DNA from: Stratiolaelaps scimitus
Taxonomy: Eukaryota > Arthropoda > Arachnida > Mesostigmata > Laelapidae
Assembly: GCA_019614645.1 (NCBI GenBank)
Contig: JABWDB010000032.1
Span: forward strand, 248,001-312,000
DNA length: 64,000 bases
Direction of reading: 5' to 3'
Position 1 is the first letter of the stretch. Each line of letters opens with the position of its first letter. A program made the position numbers and the translations under genes. Positions 12,806 through 24,593 of this stretch are shown in pieces. Under the pieces are notes generated by a model. The model was not told the origin of the DNA. It made no database searches and saw only the letters and a program-made list of their open reading frames with translations.

Positions 12806-12989
12806 AGAAGCCCACGTATTTCAGACAGCTGGCACTGCTCGGGACCAGGGCGCGTAGGAAGTGAAACTTTAATCGCTGGAGGCGGTTGTTCAATGAAGGG
12901 ATCAGTGTTCTCATTCAGAATTTTGAATTTTACTCGTTATTCATTATAGTCGTTTCCTAACAGATAGCGCTCGTTCGTGTAATTGATCA

Positions 12990-13290
12990 AGTGAAAATGC
13001 AAATGTGCAACGGTGGGCGATCGAACCCGTGCACACTGCGTGTCTCTCCTCCGATTGCAAGGCGCACACGAATGCACCCCCCAGGCCACCAAAGGTCTCG
13101 ACAAGATGAACAACCTAATTAATAGATATCCCGGGCTGACTCACAGCATACATTCAACTCAGTCCACGGTAGTGCTTTTGTGGAGCCCCTTGGTAGGTTG
13201 GTGCTTTCATGTGGGCCTTGCTATCGGAGGAGACACACAATTGTGCGGGGGTTTGGTCCCCACCGTTGCACATTTGCCTTTGACAGGGCA
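12990..13290. repeat. Family B SINE fragments in both orientations
   Basis: A minus-strand piece at 12990-13103 (GAAAATGCAAATGTGCAACG to GGCCACCAAAGGTCTCGAC), a minus-strand 3' end at 13130-13172, and a plus-strand 5' part at 13173-13290. The junction at 13172 joins a tail to the head of an opposite copy. Confidence 0.7.
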
Positions 13291-13659
13291 CCCCGAAGTC
13301 ATTTAGTGATACAATTCGATGTATTAAAGCTGATCGATGTCAAGCACAGGAAGAAGAGAATGCACTTGCGTATGGTTCCTGAACCAGCTTAGAAGAAGGT
13401 TACACCGAACTTAGGACATGATGGATGTCTATTTCCTTAGAATTTAATTAATTTTTTTACGAAGCTATAGAACAGGACGCGGCACAGTATACTGATTTAA
13501 CGCAATGGACTGCCACACGGAAGAGCCCGCTTCAAGCTGTTTCAGTAAGTATTATTACAACATGCCTCCCTAGGGAGGGGTGTGATCATGACCTTAAGCT
13601 TCTGTATGAAACCAACAGCCGCCGTCCCCAAATACTACTAAAAAAAAACATAAATTGTC

Positions 13660-13803
13660 CGGGCTGACCCACAGCGAACATTTAACGTCCACGATACTGC
13701 TTTCGGCATAAGGCTTCATAAGACGGACAACCCCTTGAAAATGCAAATGTGCCAACGGTGGGAATCGAACTCGTGTACCTACGTGTCTCCTCCGATTGCT
13801 CCC
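13660..13803 (-). repeat. tRNA-derived SINE, family B
   Basis: Minus-strand copy starting at its 3' hairpin (CCGGGCTGACCCACAGC) and running to the box B region (GGTTCGATTCCCACC in the element's own direction, here with one change). The tRNA-like 5' end is missing. Confidence 0.75.
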
Positions 13804-14440
13804 CAATTATTGGATATTCAAAGAGTCACAATCACGCTCAATAAATAGTCAAATATCGTGTGTTATATATACATATATATAATGTGTATATATATATATA
13901 TATTGGCAGGCCGAGACAATACCTGATATTCAACAATGTGTATATCAAAAAATTATCCGGCGTTTCAGCGAAATGTTTGATTTCGTCCAACTTGGCCATC
14001 TGCGCGGTGGACGCACAAAAAAAACAAAAAAAATCTAATTAATTCGTGCTCTTTGAGGGTCTCCCGTCTCAAACGAGACTTACGAAGTGGTCACTAGACA
14101 TGACCATAATTGTAATTAGCCCCTACGCTTTTACCAATTCATATAATTACTTCAATAATTTCTGCAACATCTCCTTTTGGTTAGAAAAGGTGTCCTTGTA
14201 TTGCATATCGCAGGCAGCTCATTAATTAAGAGAACCTCGAGTTTCGAAAAATGAATGTACTTTCATTTATTCATTTGATCAGGTTACAGACAGTCAGTAT
14301 TAATTATGGGCTCGTTAATTACCTCGTTCTCGTTCAGCATCTGAATATTCGGTCCATACATTTCAACGATTTTGCGCCGCGTATTTTCGTCACCTCAGTC
14401 CGAGAACACACAACAGCAACACTATCAGGTACGCTGTCGA

Positions 14441-14665
14441 TCAACCATAGAATCCATAGCCTCCGAAGATCGGCTTTCCATAATAACCCAGACCACCATA
14501 GCCGTGCTTAACTACAGATCCGTAACTCCAACCACGTCCAATGGGATATCCGACTCCATAACCACCATAGTACCCAAGCCCATATCCGCCATAGCCAAGA
14601 CCACCGTATCCAAGATAACCTGCAGACACCGCTGCAATCAGGCAGATCACTACGATGCTCGACGC
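14441..14665 (-). CDS. Gly/Tyr-rich secreted cuticle-like peptide
   Basis: The main coding exon begins at 14665 after the acceptor GATTACAG and ends with TGA at 14441. It encodes a hydrophobic signal-peptide core, ASSIVVICLIAAVSAG, followed by about 55 residues of GYG/GLGY repeats (LGYGGLGYGGYGLGYYGG) and ends FGGYGFYG. Small Gly/Tyr-rich peptides of this kind are typical of arthropod cuticle or glycine-rich secreted proteins, and an early intron near the start codon is common among them. The initiator must be in a short upstream exon; an ATG directly followed by GTAATA at 14782-14777 would join in phase to give M-ASSIVV, but this is tentative. A minus-strand AATAAA at 14271-14266 fits a poly(A) signal. 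Function beyond 'structural, secreted' is not determinable. Confidence 0.75.
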   Translation of the reverse strand, partial: ASSIVVICLIAAVSAGYLGYGGLGYGGYGLGYYGGYGVGYPIGRGWSYGSVVKHGYGGLGYYGKPIFGGYGFYG

Positions 14666-14828
14666 CTGTAATCAACAGTAATAATAATTAGCTGAACAGC
14701 AAAGCGGAGAGCAGTGGTAGTCGCTAAATCCCTGTATGACCACTTTTACAATCGATTTAAAAACACCTAATTATATTACCATACCTAATTTACCTATTTT
14801 ACAAACGCCGACGGCATGTAATGGATTT

Positions 14829-14930
14829 TTTTTTTTTTTTCGAGCTGACCCTCAGCTGTTCCCCTATCTGACAGGCCTCAGCTCTTAACCTTTAGGTATT
14901 ACTATGAGGACCTGTCGGGGCCATATTTAT
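14829..14930 (-). repeat. Short poly(A) retroposon, family C
   Basis: On the minus strand it reads GGCCCCGACAGGTCCTCATA, then AATACCTAAAGGTTAAGAGC, CTGTCAGATAGGGG, and ends with AGCTGAGGGTCAGCTCG followed by 15 or so A. Homologous copies occur at 21577-21672 and 46193-46265. Confidence 0.8.
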
Positions 14931-15974
14931 AAGAGTCATAACTTGTATATATACACACACGTATTAGCACATCAAATACTAGTGAATTGTTTGTCAAATA
15001 TCATTTCTAATCAGCATCTGAATATCGCTGACTAGACATGCAACGGGTAGAATGGCAAGTACAGCAATCCATCCGCACAAATTCGACTGTAACAATACTG
15101 GGCAAAAACCTGCCAGATTAGGTATCCACCCTTCAGCGTTACAATGCTTTCCTGCTCGCTAATATTTCACCCCTCGAAAAGAAGTTCACCTAAATGTCTC
15201 AATGTTCATTAAAATCATGGCAAATCGTCATTATCATTAGCAGTAGCATCATCAGCAGCATCATCATCTGATATCGTTCGATCGAATTAATACTATAATT
15301 AATAATTTGCATCAGAACAAAATAAGGTTGTATCTTCACTGTTATGTATTACACGGCGAGATTCGTACGATAGAACGCGATAGAACAGCTCGTCTGAAAA
15401 AAAGGTGACGAAGTCTATCGGCGCAACAGCATAGGCCGATACGTGGTGTGGGCGTAGAAACTTTTTTTTCCGTTGACTATGATTACCAGCACATCCCCCA
15501 CAAACAAACATATGAGAGCAAATTAACAGGAAAAGTCTTTAGTGTGGCCACTTTTCATAGGTGGCTGTAATTGCGGGAAATTAGGCAAAAAAAATTTGGA
15601 AATGATGAACACATATGATGTTCAAATACGTCTACGATTGAGCTTGCTCCAAGACGACGTACCCTTGAATGTATACGCATATGTTAATTATCGATATTCT
15701 AATTGTTCACCACATTGTGACTCGTCTGAATCTGATTTGTTTCAACGAGAACTTGAGGATTAGATATTATACTGCAATTCCGTGAATAGACCAGGTATAG
15801 TATCGTGCTGAGTGTAGGCTCTGGGCTTTCTCCACAAAATAGAGAATCAATTACCTCGCACCAGTTAATCCTGATCATTAGTGGAATAGAACACTATTTC
15901 AACACGGGCACGTCCATAGATCGAACAAAACTCGAAATAGAACATATACATATTTTAGTAAGTTAGCAAAGTAT

Positions 15975-15983
15975 ATATTATAA

Positions 15984-16063
<80 letters not shown>
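15975..16063. repeat. (AT)n microsatellite
   Basis: A run of about 80 bp of alternating T and A, starting imperfectly (ATAAATATATACAT) and ending at TATCTATTAA. Confidence 0.95.
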
Positions 16064-16065
<2 letters not shown>

Positions 16066-16952
16066 ATTAATGGCAAACTCAAAAAATTAACTTTACTACT
16101 ATCATGCACAAACGTAGGCACAGCCGAATAAAATACTATGGTCTTCCTACTGAACGATTTCGAGACCTCTACGCTGCCTCGCCACCACTCGGCTCCCTCA
16201 GTAACTAGAGTTTCAATTCAAACGAGCAGAACTTACGAGACTGTTCATTTTCGTCGCGTTGTCCAGCTTACGATAGCTTCCAGAGGCGTAATCGTGTTAT
16301 ACTACAATGCGAATTTCTGCCTATTTATATATATCTCGGCATCGCACCAGAAGAGTCGACATTCCCTGCAGCGGCGCGAAACAACCACGTCACAAGGTCT
16401 CCTCATCGTGGTTATCATTATCGGCAGTAGCAGCAGCAGCAGAAAATCAACAGGCAGAGGATTGTAGAAGCAGTTCAGTGTTCTTACTTATCAGCGGTTT
16501 TTGCGCTTAAGTCCGCTAATGAGAGGGATAAACGCCCGATTCTCTCTATCTTCGATATGAGTCAGTCTAGGTCTACAATCTTGCAACACTAGCCGTGTAC
16601 ATCTCGACCGCAAAGTGCAGTCGAAATTGATTCTAGTCTGTTTTTTGATCGATTTTCCTCTTTGATAAAGTGATATTTGCGCATCGTACAGCAATCGATT
16701 TGCCTATTAATTAGTGTTGTTGTTGTCGCTGATTTTAGCCAGTAAATCAGGCACGTTACGTTACACCGTATTAGCGTACGTATACGGTTACATGTTGATG
16801 CAAATTGTGCAAGGCTACAATATATATATTTATAGAAAAGAGAAAAAAACACCTTAGAGGAAACACCTGAAGGCGTACAAGCATGATCACATAGTACTTG
16901 CGGTAACGGGGTCCTGATCACATGGTACCTGCAGCCTTGGCCTGAAGAATAG

Positions 16953-17065
16953 TCGGTGGCCTGGTGGTGAGTTCGTACACCCCTTGAAATTGAGGGCATT
17001 ATGCCGACAACGGTTCTACGGTGGACCGAGTTAAATGTTGGTTGAGCGTCAGCTCTGAAAATTTC
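16953..17065 (+). repeat. SINE, family B, internally deleted
   Basis: Has the head GGTGGCCTGGTGGTGAG fused to the 3' half (ACCCCTTGAAATTG, GTTAAATGTTGG) and ends in the hairpin TTGAGCGTCAGCTC. The region around box B is missing. It abuts the possible exon at 17100-17206. Confidence 0.7.
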
Positions 17066-17099
17066 CCTTTCGGCCTAAACAATAGGCCAAATACTACTA

Positions 17100-17206
17100 A
17101 GGACAAAAATGCTCTCATCAACGAACTTAATGAGAAAATTTTGTACCATCCCGACTCCCCGCAAGACGAAGAATCAGAAAACGCCGAAGCTGACCATGCT
17201 AACTAA
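17100..17206 (+). CDS. Possible orphan 3' terminal exon, acidic C-terminus
   Basis: After a weak acceptor (AAATACTACTAAG) the frame reads DKNALINELNEKILYHPD then SPQDEESENAEADHAN and a stop at 17206. An AATAAA lies at 17235-17240, about 30 bases after the stop. Composition (Asn, Glu, Asp, regular codon use) looks coding and differs from the repeats around it. I do not recognise the protein and found no upstream exon; it may be the end of a gene, a retrocopy fragment or chance. Confidence 0.3.
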
Positions 17207-17349
17207 CTATAGTTACCATGATGGTGATACGACAAATAAAATATTTGCATGACGCGAATGACGCTCGCCTCAACACTGCTTGTGAGACCGCGGCACGACG
17301 TCCACTCTCCTGCCAGCTGTACTAGGCACTTCGACCAAAAAATAAAACT

Positions 17350-17562
17350 TTGGGCTCACTTTCAGCATTCAACATTTAACTTAGTCCACGGTACAACAAG
17401 TACTTTCGACATTGCCCCTTCATAAGACCGACAACCCCCTTTAAATGCAAATGTGCAATGGCGGGTATCGAACGTCCGAACATCTTCGTCCGTCTCCTTC
17501 GATAGCAAGGCAGACGCGCACGGATGCACCCCCCCGAGGTCACCGGGGGTCTCGGCCATAGG
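17350..17562 (-). repeat. tRNA-derived SINE, family B
   Basis: Near full-length minus-strand copy. It begins at the 3' end (CTCACTTTCAGC, CATTTAACTTAGTCCACGG) and runs past box B (GGGTATCGAAC on the plus strand) to the head GGCCGAGACCCCCGGTGACC in its own direction. Confidence 0.75.
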
Positions 17563-17909
17563 TATTATCGCACCGGCTGACGCCCCCAGGCCAACTAAAC
17601 ATGAAGACAGTGATACGAAAATTCAACGTGAAGATTCTACCGGCGGACTAGCACCCCTTAGCTAATCATAGGTCTAAGGGTGGTAAGGGTCGCGCCACAA
17701 CGAGGCAGAATGAGAGGTATGAAGACTATTTGAACAACCGCAGGGACATCTGTAGTTCGTACAGTGGCATTCGTCTTTTGGACAACAACAATAACAATAT
17801 GCATTTATAGTGTCTTACGCTCCTCGACCCCAATCGTAATACATTGCTATATAAAATATGTATAAAGGAATTGTACCACTCGCTGAACGTGGAATATATA
17901 GGAGAATAG

Positions 17910-17914
17910 CCTCA

Positions 17915-17970
<56 letters not shown>
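17910..17970. repeat. (CT)n(TA)n compound microsatellite
   Basis: About 15 CT units followed directly by about 12 TA units. Confidence 0.95.
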
Positions 17971-17972
<2 letters not shown>

Positions 17973-18352
17973 AAGATCTCCTTAAGACAAGGAGGTCGGC
18001 CTCCTGTCCCAGATCCCTGAGCTCTAATTCCAAAATAGAAACTAGTTGCATTAAAACTTCAGTTCTAAGTGGTTATCGCTTACGACAGATACGACCGTTA
18101 ACCTGATATCTATTATACAACGTTTAGCGATTTGCTTGTTTCACAGACGGAGCGGTCTCATTTGTTACACATTTCTTACTGTTTACCTTTCGATCTGGTG
18201 GCAACGGTAACCAATCGTGTTGGTCACGGCGCATCACTACTACTATAATATTATCTTCACGCATGCAGCCGCTACCAGACGGCTGAAGCCACCCGAGTTG
18301 AGATTGCTTCACAGGACACATGCCCACATGCAGACTCGGCTTCTAAACATAC

Positions 18353-18416
18353 TGAAGGTATACATTAAGCATTCTATGCAGTTTCTTTAATAAATCAATA
18401 AAGCCTTACCTTACCT
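18353..18416 (+). repeat. SINE family A, 3' fragment
   Basis: Only the 3' part remains: TTAAGCATTCTATGCAG, then TTTAATAAATCAATAAAGCC and a tail of three TTACC-type repeats (CTTACCTTACCTTAC). Confidence 0.75.
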
Positions 18417-18505
18417 TACATACAACCAGAATCAACGATCGGGAAAACGAATTAATAAAGCCGACGCAAAATCAATTTCAAATTAATTACTAAACATTCG
18501 TTGCT

Positions 18506-18536
<31 letters not shown>

Positions 18537-18932
18537 CGCGTGTATATATGCACCACCCGGGCTTGAACCAACCACCATTGGCTTGTTACAGCTCCGAAAA
18601 CACAGATTTCGCCTTGTAATTCATGGCGAAGCGGTAACATTAGCCACTTTCTGATGGGTTTTGTCGTTGAGACATAACAGAAGGAGAAGATATCACAAGC
18701 AGGCGAAACTTAACAAGGCGTAAACTTCGCTATAAATTCACAGGAAACGCGGGCGCATTTGGAAGCAACAAAAAAAAAATATGGAGAACTTAGCCAAACG
18801 TAATTCTGGCCAGGAAATTGTTCATCAAATATCCCTAAAAATAATCACTAAACACATTTAAGGATATTATTAAATGTATCAACACAAAGGCAATAGACAA
18901 ATTTCTGTAAAAGCAATTAATTTTCTCTAATA

Positions 18933-18973
<41 letters not shown>

Positions 18974-19041
18974 GATAAGATAAGGACGCAGATAACTGAG
19001 CGGGCTGGCGGGCTCGTGAGGATCTACCGGTAGAATCTACG

Positions 19042-19108
<67 letters not shown>

Positions 19109-19131
19109 GAAGAAGAAGAAGAAGAAGAGAT
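19042..19131. repeat. (AAT)n(AAG)n microsatellite
   Basis: About 22 AAT units followed by about 7 AAG/GAA units, continuous and nearly perfect. Confidence 0.95.
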
Positions 19132-19439
19132 TTTGCCGCGAGAACGTATTTTACGTTGCAAAAACCAGTTGCTCAATAACTGGCCGAAACGCGAGGTCTT
19201 TTTTTTATGCAACGCCAGACGACTTACTAGATTCATATATATATATATTGTTGAACACTCAAAGTATTAGGTGGAGTCCGTCGTGTTGAACGTCTCGATT
19301 TGCGGGTCTCTGACCGTTCCCCGTGAAGAATCGATGAAGCTTCCTTCCAAAAACGATTGGCAAGACAACAATGTATAAAACGCACGTAGCTTTACCGTTA
19401 TCTAGAGCCAAGAGAAGCGCAATCCCAACCATCAGTGCG

Positions 19440-19545
19440 GTGGGGGGGGGGGGGCGCTTGAACTTTGGTGGCTAAGTTGTCGCTGGCGACAGAAACATAA
19501 GGCGGCAAGGTTCGAGTAGTAACGCGACAACCTGCTAACACATAG
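19440..19545 (+). repeat. tRNA-like SINE head related to family A
   Basis: A GTGCGGTGGGG start, GGTGGCTAAGTTGTCGCTGG and a box-B-like AGGTTCGAGTAG. It resembles the element at 39000-39175 and a minus-strand one at 4355-4440. A run of about 14 G interrupts it, followed after 10 bp by a (GA)n tract at 19551-19581. Confidence 0.5.
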
Positions 19546-19546
19546 T

Positions 19547-19583
<37 letters not shown>

Positions 19584-20890
19584 TTAATCATTGCAACAAA
19601 ACAGCTGCCACAAAGCCTCACAAGTTCAATAAACAAAAAACCAAACAACAAAACCCTTATCTTACCTAGATACAGGGTATCTTCCCCGCTGACTGGATCA
19701 CACCGCTAATTCCAATCAATGGACAGAGGTTTCGCGTTTAATTAACGGTTGACTGCACTCTTATCAACACTTACATCGCAGGTCGTAACTTAACAGCTAA
19801 CAATTATCACGATACTGAGGACATCGATTATTTCGATTCGAGCGTCATCAACTGCACGTGTACGCACTGCAACAGCGTGAATTCACAATGCCATGAACAA
19901 TCGCGGCAATCGCCAATTCTCGTCACCGTCGATCGAGATGACCTGGTGAGTAAATCGAATCTCAACTGAATGGAGTCTTTCAACTTGTAATTGAATGCTT
20001 TGCTAATGAAAAGATGATACGTGTCTATTAATAGAATGTTATAATACCGTTTCTTCAATTGTTTCTGAAGAATGATCACTATTATTAAATTGACCAATAA
20101 TTTCGTTGATTCACTCATTTAACAGAAGCAAATATTGTTAAAGGAAACTCACACAGGACCGCGTCGACCATCGAGTATACTATAGTCAAAATGGCGAATA
20201 TTCCTAATATCAATGAGGAAATATAAGGCCAAAAAATGAGAAAATATACTTTGAAAAGTCGTTTTTTTACATGTTCACTATTTTATTTATAACAGAATGG
20301 GCTATTACCGCTCACAATATGTACATTGTAGAAATTTATTCATTTTTCCTAGAAGATCACACATTCGATTCTCAAATAGAAGACACATAATATATTAGAT
20401 TGATGGGAGGGTCGGAGGAGACGGGAGCTTCTAGCTTTAAAAAAACCCAATTAATATAAGAGTTTATTAAGTATAATTATGTACACAAATGCTTGACAAC
20501 CGATTGACTACCCAACCGATTCCACCAAAGCATTGACCGTTGCTGGTCAGGGACACCCTTCTCCTAACTCCCTCAAGCTTACTTTGCTAATTATGGTTCT
20601 TATGTCATGATGCGACTACCGCCACAATTATCTCGTCATCGTATTGTGTGACCCGGTGAAGAATAACAGTGACAATCATTTGCTGATCAACCAATGCATA
20701 TACATATAGCATAAAGTACGGATCGTATATTATTAGTTAATGAGTGGATGAAACCGAAGAGATACGCTGTAAGATGATTATACGGGTGTAAGTACCGTCG
20801 GGATGAGTTGAACAAAAAAACGAGGGCGGGATAAGTTTTAGCTTTTTGGCACTGCAACAACAATAATAATAATAATTATAACCAATATTG

Positions 20891-20922
<32 letters not shown>

Positions 20923-21576
20923 TGCGTAGGAGAATAATTGTGTATCACTATTCATTATCTCTTCGCACCACTTGTGTAATTTTACAACGTATATATATAT
21001 ATATATATACTCAAAAATCTCCCCTTTGAAGGCTTCGTTCCTATAGCTTCCTCCCCCAGTGAAACCGACTCAAACCTGAACGATCTGAGGGCTATTAGTG
21101 TTGCACTGTTTCCATACAAATGAAACTCGACTTTCGTCGCATTCACAGCTGTGTAAATTAATTACCCATTCCCATAATTACTATTATTTCCACTCATCTT
21201 TGCTGTATCGTCACCATAAAGCTATACGGATAATGTTCGATATAAACCAATTTATTTTAGGGTGTATTGTTCGATGCAGCGTACCAGTGGATTCATCGCC
21301 TAATAACAGGAGTAGCCGACCTCAGAGAGAGAAAGCGACCTCGAATTAATCGGAGGGATCTGTTCATTTCTGAGGGTTGTGGGCACCCCCGGGGGATTTC
21401 TTCGATATAGACACGGAATGAGTTTCCTAGAATATTTGCATGAATCTGCGTGTACACACACAACCCCCCGGGGGGTCGCAGTGGATGTCTTCCACGCGCC
21501 GCCGTCGAGTGCGTGCCGACTGCAAGCCGATTATATGTGTAAGGTCCCACTTAAACACAAGATTACACATTATAAT

Positions 21577-21672
21577 TGTTTTTTCGAGCTGACTCTCAGC
21601 TGAGCCTTCCCTATCTGACAGGCGTCAGCTCTTAACCGATAGGTATTACTATGAAAGGGCCTGTCGGGGTCA
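21577..21672 (-). repeat. Short poly(A) retroposon, family C
   Basis: Minus-strand copy: GGCCCTTTCATAGTAATACC, TAAGAGCTGACGCCTGTCAG and the 3' hairpin AGCTGAGAGTCAGCTCG followed by an A run. It matches the copy at 14829-14930. Confidence 0.75.
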
Positions 21673-22069
21673 CGTTTGCTTATTTTCTGATTACATATTA
21701 GTAACAATAATAATTATAATAATCATCATCATCATTAGTTCTTCTCGGGACGCAACGAGACTTAAGCCCAAGATTTGGAAACCAAGAACCGATCTCCAGT
21801 TAATGGAAAGTCGCCTAATTTTATTTAAAATCGAACCAAGACACCGAGCATATGGGAGGGGAGAGTGACAATTCGAGAACACTTCTAGCAAAACGGGTGG
21901 CTACAATCATTGATCGATGATGATGAAGTCGCGAGGTAGCGATCAGCGGGAATGGTGGAAAGATTAAGTTTTTTTTTTGAAAATGAGGACGCAGAGCGAG
22001 TGACACATGCTAACCATACGATGACAAGTGATTTTGATGTAATTAATTCGACTTGCTCATTTCCCGGGG

Positions 22070-22200
22070 TGTGGCTGTACCAGCCACGTGGTCTCGGGGT
22101 AGCCACCTACACAGCTTGCGCAAATCGGCTATGTCCAAGGTCGCCGGTTCAAATCCTCCCGACACGTCTCGTAGTAATGCTTCCGTACGGATAAGTGGCG
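22070..22200 (+). repeat. tRNA-like element, distinct SINE family
   Basis: A box A-like GTGGTCTCGGGGTAGCC and, about 45 bases on, the box B GGTTCAAATCC, followed by CTCCCGACACGTCTCGTAG. It does not fit a tRNA gene because the arms do not pair, and it matches neither family A nor B. Confidence 0.5.
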
Positions 22201-22928
22201 AGACGCGACGTACATAAGTCTCTCATGGGGTGGTGGAGGGGGGTCCGTGCCGCCAATGAAAGTCCATATCACAGAGCCGTTGTCATGTGGGTCTAGGTCT
22301 GACTTCGTAAATCATCTATTCACTGTCTTGATGGGTCACGCGAAATTGGCAAAAATCGGATTTACTGCAAGCCTTCTATATCCTAGTTGCCTATAGGCAG
22401 AGCAGGTTTAAAGGCATTCAGATATTCAGGCTATCTTGATATGGCAGAAACCGCTCGTTAGGGGCGACGTTTCTCATCCACTTCTCATTAACGGCCTTTC
22501 CCGTTAATTACGTAGGAATTCGTCCCTGGACGTATTTTTCGATAGATTTCCCTTGGACTATTAATTATATCTGACTGACTTACATCACGCGTGATAATAG
22601 ACGGCGACAAATCGGGGGGTGACATCCGCTTTTCGAGAAATATGTAACAGTAGATCTACAGCAATTGTCACTGTAGGCTCTGCAAGAGTCCGCTATTGTA
22701 GAAGTTAACATTTATGCTAAATAAGAGATATGAAACACGCACGCACACATACAGAAACACTTGAACAGAGCAGTCCAATTAGAAGTCATTCGTAATCGGC
22801 GCCTCTGACTGGTCAGATTGTCTCAACACAACTTGATAGTTAGATCCCACAAATCCTGTCTTGGGGATATTTGTTGTACAGCAATGAACATCATTCATAA
22901 TAATAATACTAACAATCACCTCTACGGA

Positions 22929-24216
22929 TCAGCCTACAATCTCAAGGTTCGAATGTTTCTTGCAGTACAGAAGTGTCGCCAACACCAATTTGAGTCGTCT
23001 GTCGATGGCGTCAAGGTGATTCTGAGTTAACAGTGGATAGAGAAGATCTCCGCGAGTCACTCGATCTAAGCCGGCTCCCAGCTTGCCCACAAACATGGCT
23101 AGCCGATGGTACGTCTGATTGCGCAACCTGAAAAAGTCATAATTAAATGATTGATTGATTGGTTGATTGATTGATTCATAAGTCACTTCAAGTCATTTTC
23201 ACATCGCATGGTATAGTAGCCGTAGGTCCCTATTGAGCAGAAAACTTCACTCAGCGGTTACCCGGTGGGGGGGAGCTGTGCTGTTATATAACGCACGTGC
23301 TGCCAACGGTCGCGGCTTCAAGGGAAGAGAGATCAGTTAATCTAGTGTTGTTGAATTCGATGTACCCTGCTTCACATAGGACCTATACGTGCTGAACGTG
23401 TTTGGTTAAGATTCATCTAATTAATTCCCACTACGTCGTCATTTACACGTTCGTACCTTCCAAATGTATCGTTGGAGATTCCTTATTACAATAACAATAA
23501 TAATAAGTATAATAATAGTAATAATGAATAAGACGTGCATAATAGATAATAAAGATGCAGTAAATAACAAGAGTGGCCCAGATACTCTATGATTCTAGAT
23601 ATTCTATTAAGAATTTATGGAGGAGGATATTTTTAGATGTATTTCACTTTCACCGGATACAATCACCTTCCCTCGCTATTATAATTAACTAGTCAATTGC
23701 TTACTTGTGCATGTTTTGAAGCATGATAAGGCCACTTGATAACTGGGGGTGCGTTATCATTTTGATTACACACACGAAGAATTACACATTTCATTTTTTT
23801 TTTTTTTCAGCAGGCTGCATGCGTCGTCATATGCGCTGTTCTTTGTCGTATCTATGTTATTTGACATTTACATCAATCTGATACAGAATTAATGCCCCTA
23901 AGGTGTGACTCTTTTTAACTTGATTTGTTGAAACATAGGGGCTGACTTAAGTTTATGAATACTTAACTTACTGTATATATATATATGTATATATATAGCT
24001 GTAGCAAATAAACTTACAGGCAACACTGATAGAGCGGAGCCAACACCGAGAATTCATCCTCATCCGGATTACCAAAGCTGGAAAAGATCATTTGATTGAG
24101 TGATTACTTTCTTGTTTTGGGTGAAATCCATTCCGCAACAGTGTTACGCATACACACACACACCCACACACGTGTGAATGTATCATCAGCTGTTTTTTTT
24201 TCTATGTCTGAAACAG

Positions 24217-24247
<31 letters not shown>

Positions 24248-24559
24248 CGTTGGACACAAGAAGAACAATATCTTCTCACCTTTTCCCATTGTCCAGAAGA
24301 AGAACAACACTATCCTTAACCCCATGAAAGGTTTCCACATGATGACGATCCGCGTTCCCAATGAGAAAATCGATAACGGCATTATCCATCAAATCGAGAA
24401 TTCGACGTCCAGAGAATTCGGGTACAAATCGAACTTTCTTGCAATAATGCATATCCGTTTCCCATCTGCAATAAAATATAAATCAAAATAATGATTGAAT
24501 TGATAAAAAAAACAAGAAAGTCTGAGTTATTTGCCATTTAGGTGGTATCAAACACACAT

Positions 24560-24593
<34 letters not shown>

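Larger units (their letters stand above)
6021..14265. other. Gene-poor interval rich in SINEs and satellite
   Basis: I find no exon here that joins into a recognisable protein. The interval contains family A and B SINE copies, the 19-bp satellite at 7180-7765, GA/CT microsatellites at 12544-12592 and 12775-12805, and a GC-rich patch at 11100-11460. The missing first exon of ferroportin is probably somewhere in it, since that gene runs leftwards from here. Confidence 0.5.
14783..22928. other. Repeat-rich interval with no assembled gene
   Basis: Contains microsatellites, family A, B and C retroposons and a possible orphan terminal exon at 17100-17206. Other open frames are short, low in complexity or lie in repeats. 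I see no chain of exons that joins in phase. Confidence 0.5.

Noticed and set aside
14372..14671. 99-codon plus-strand frame opposite the GYG peptide
   Set aside because: It is the antisense shadow of the Gly/Tyr codons. The minus frame has a signal peptide, an acceptor and a natural end.
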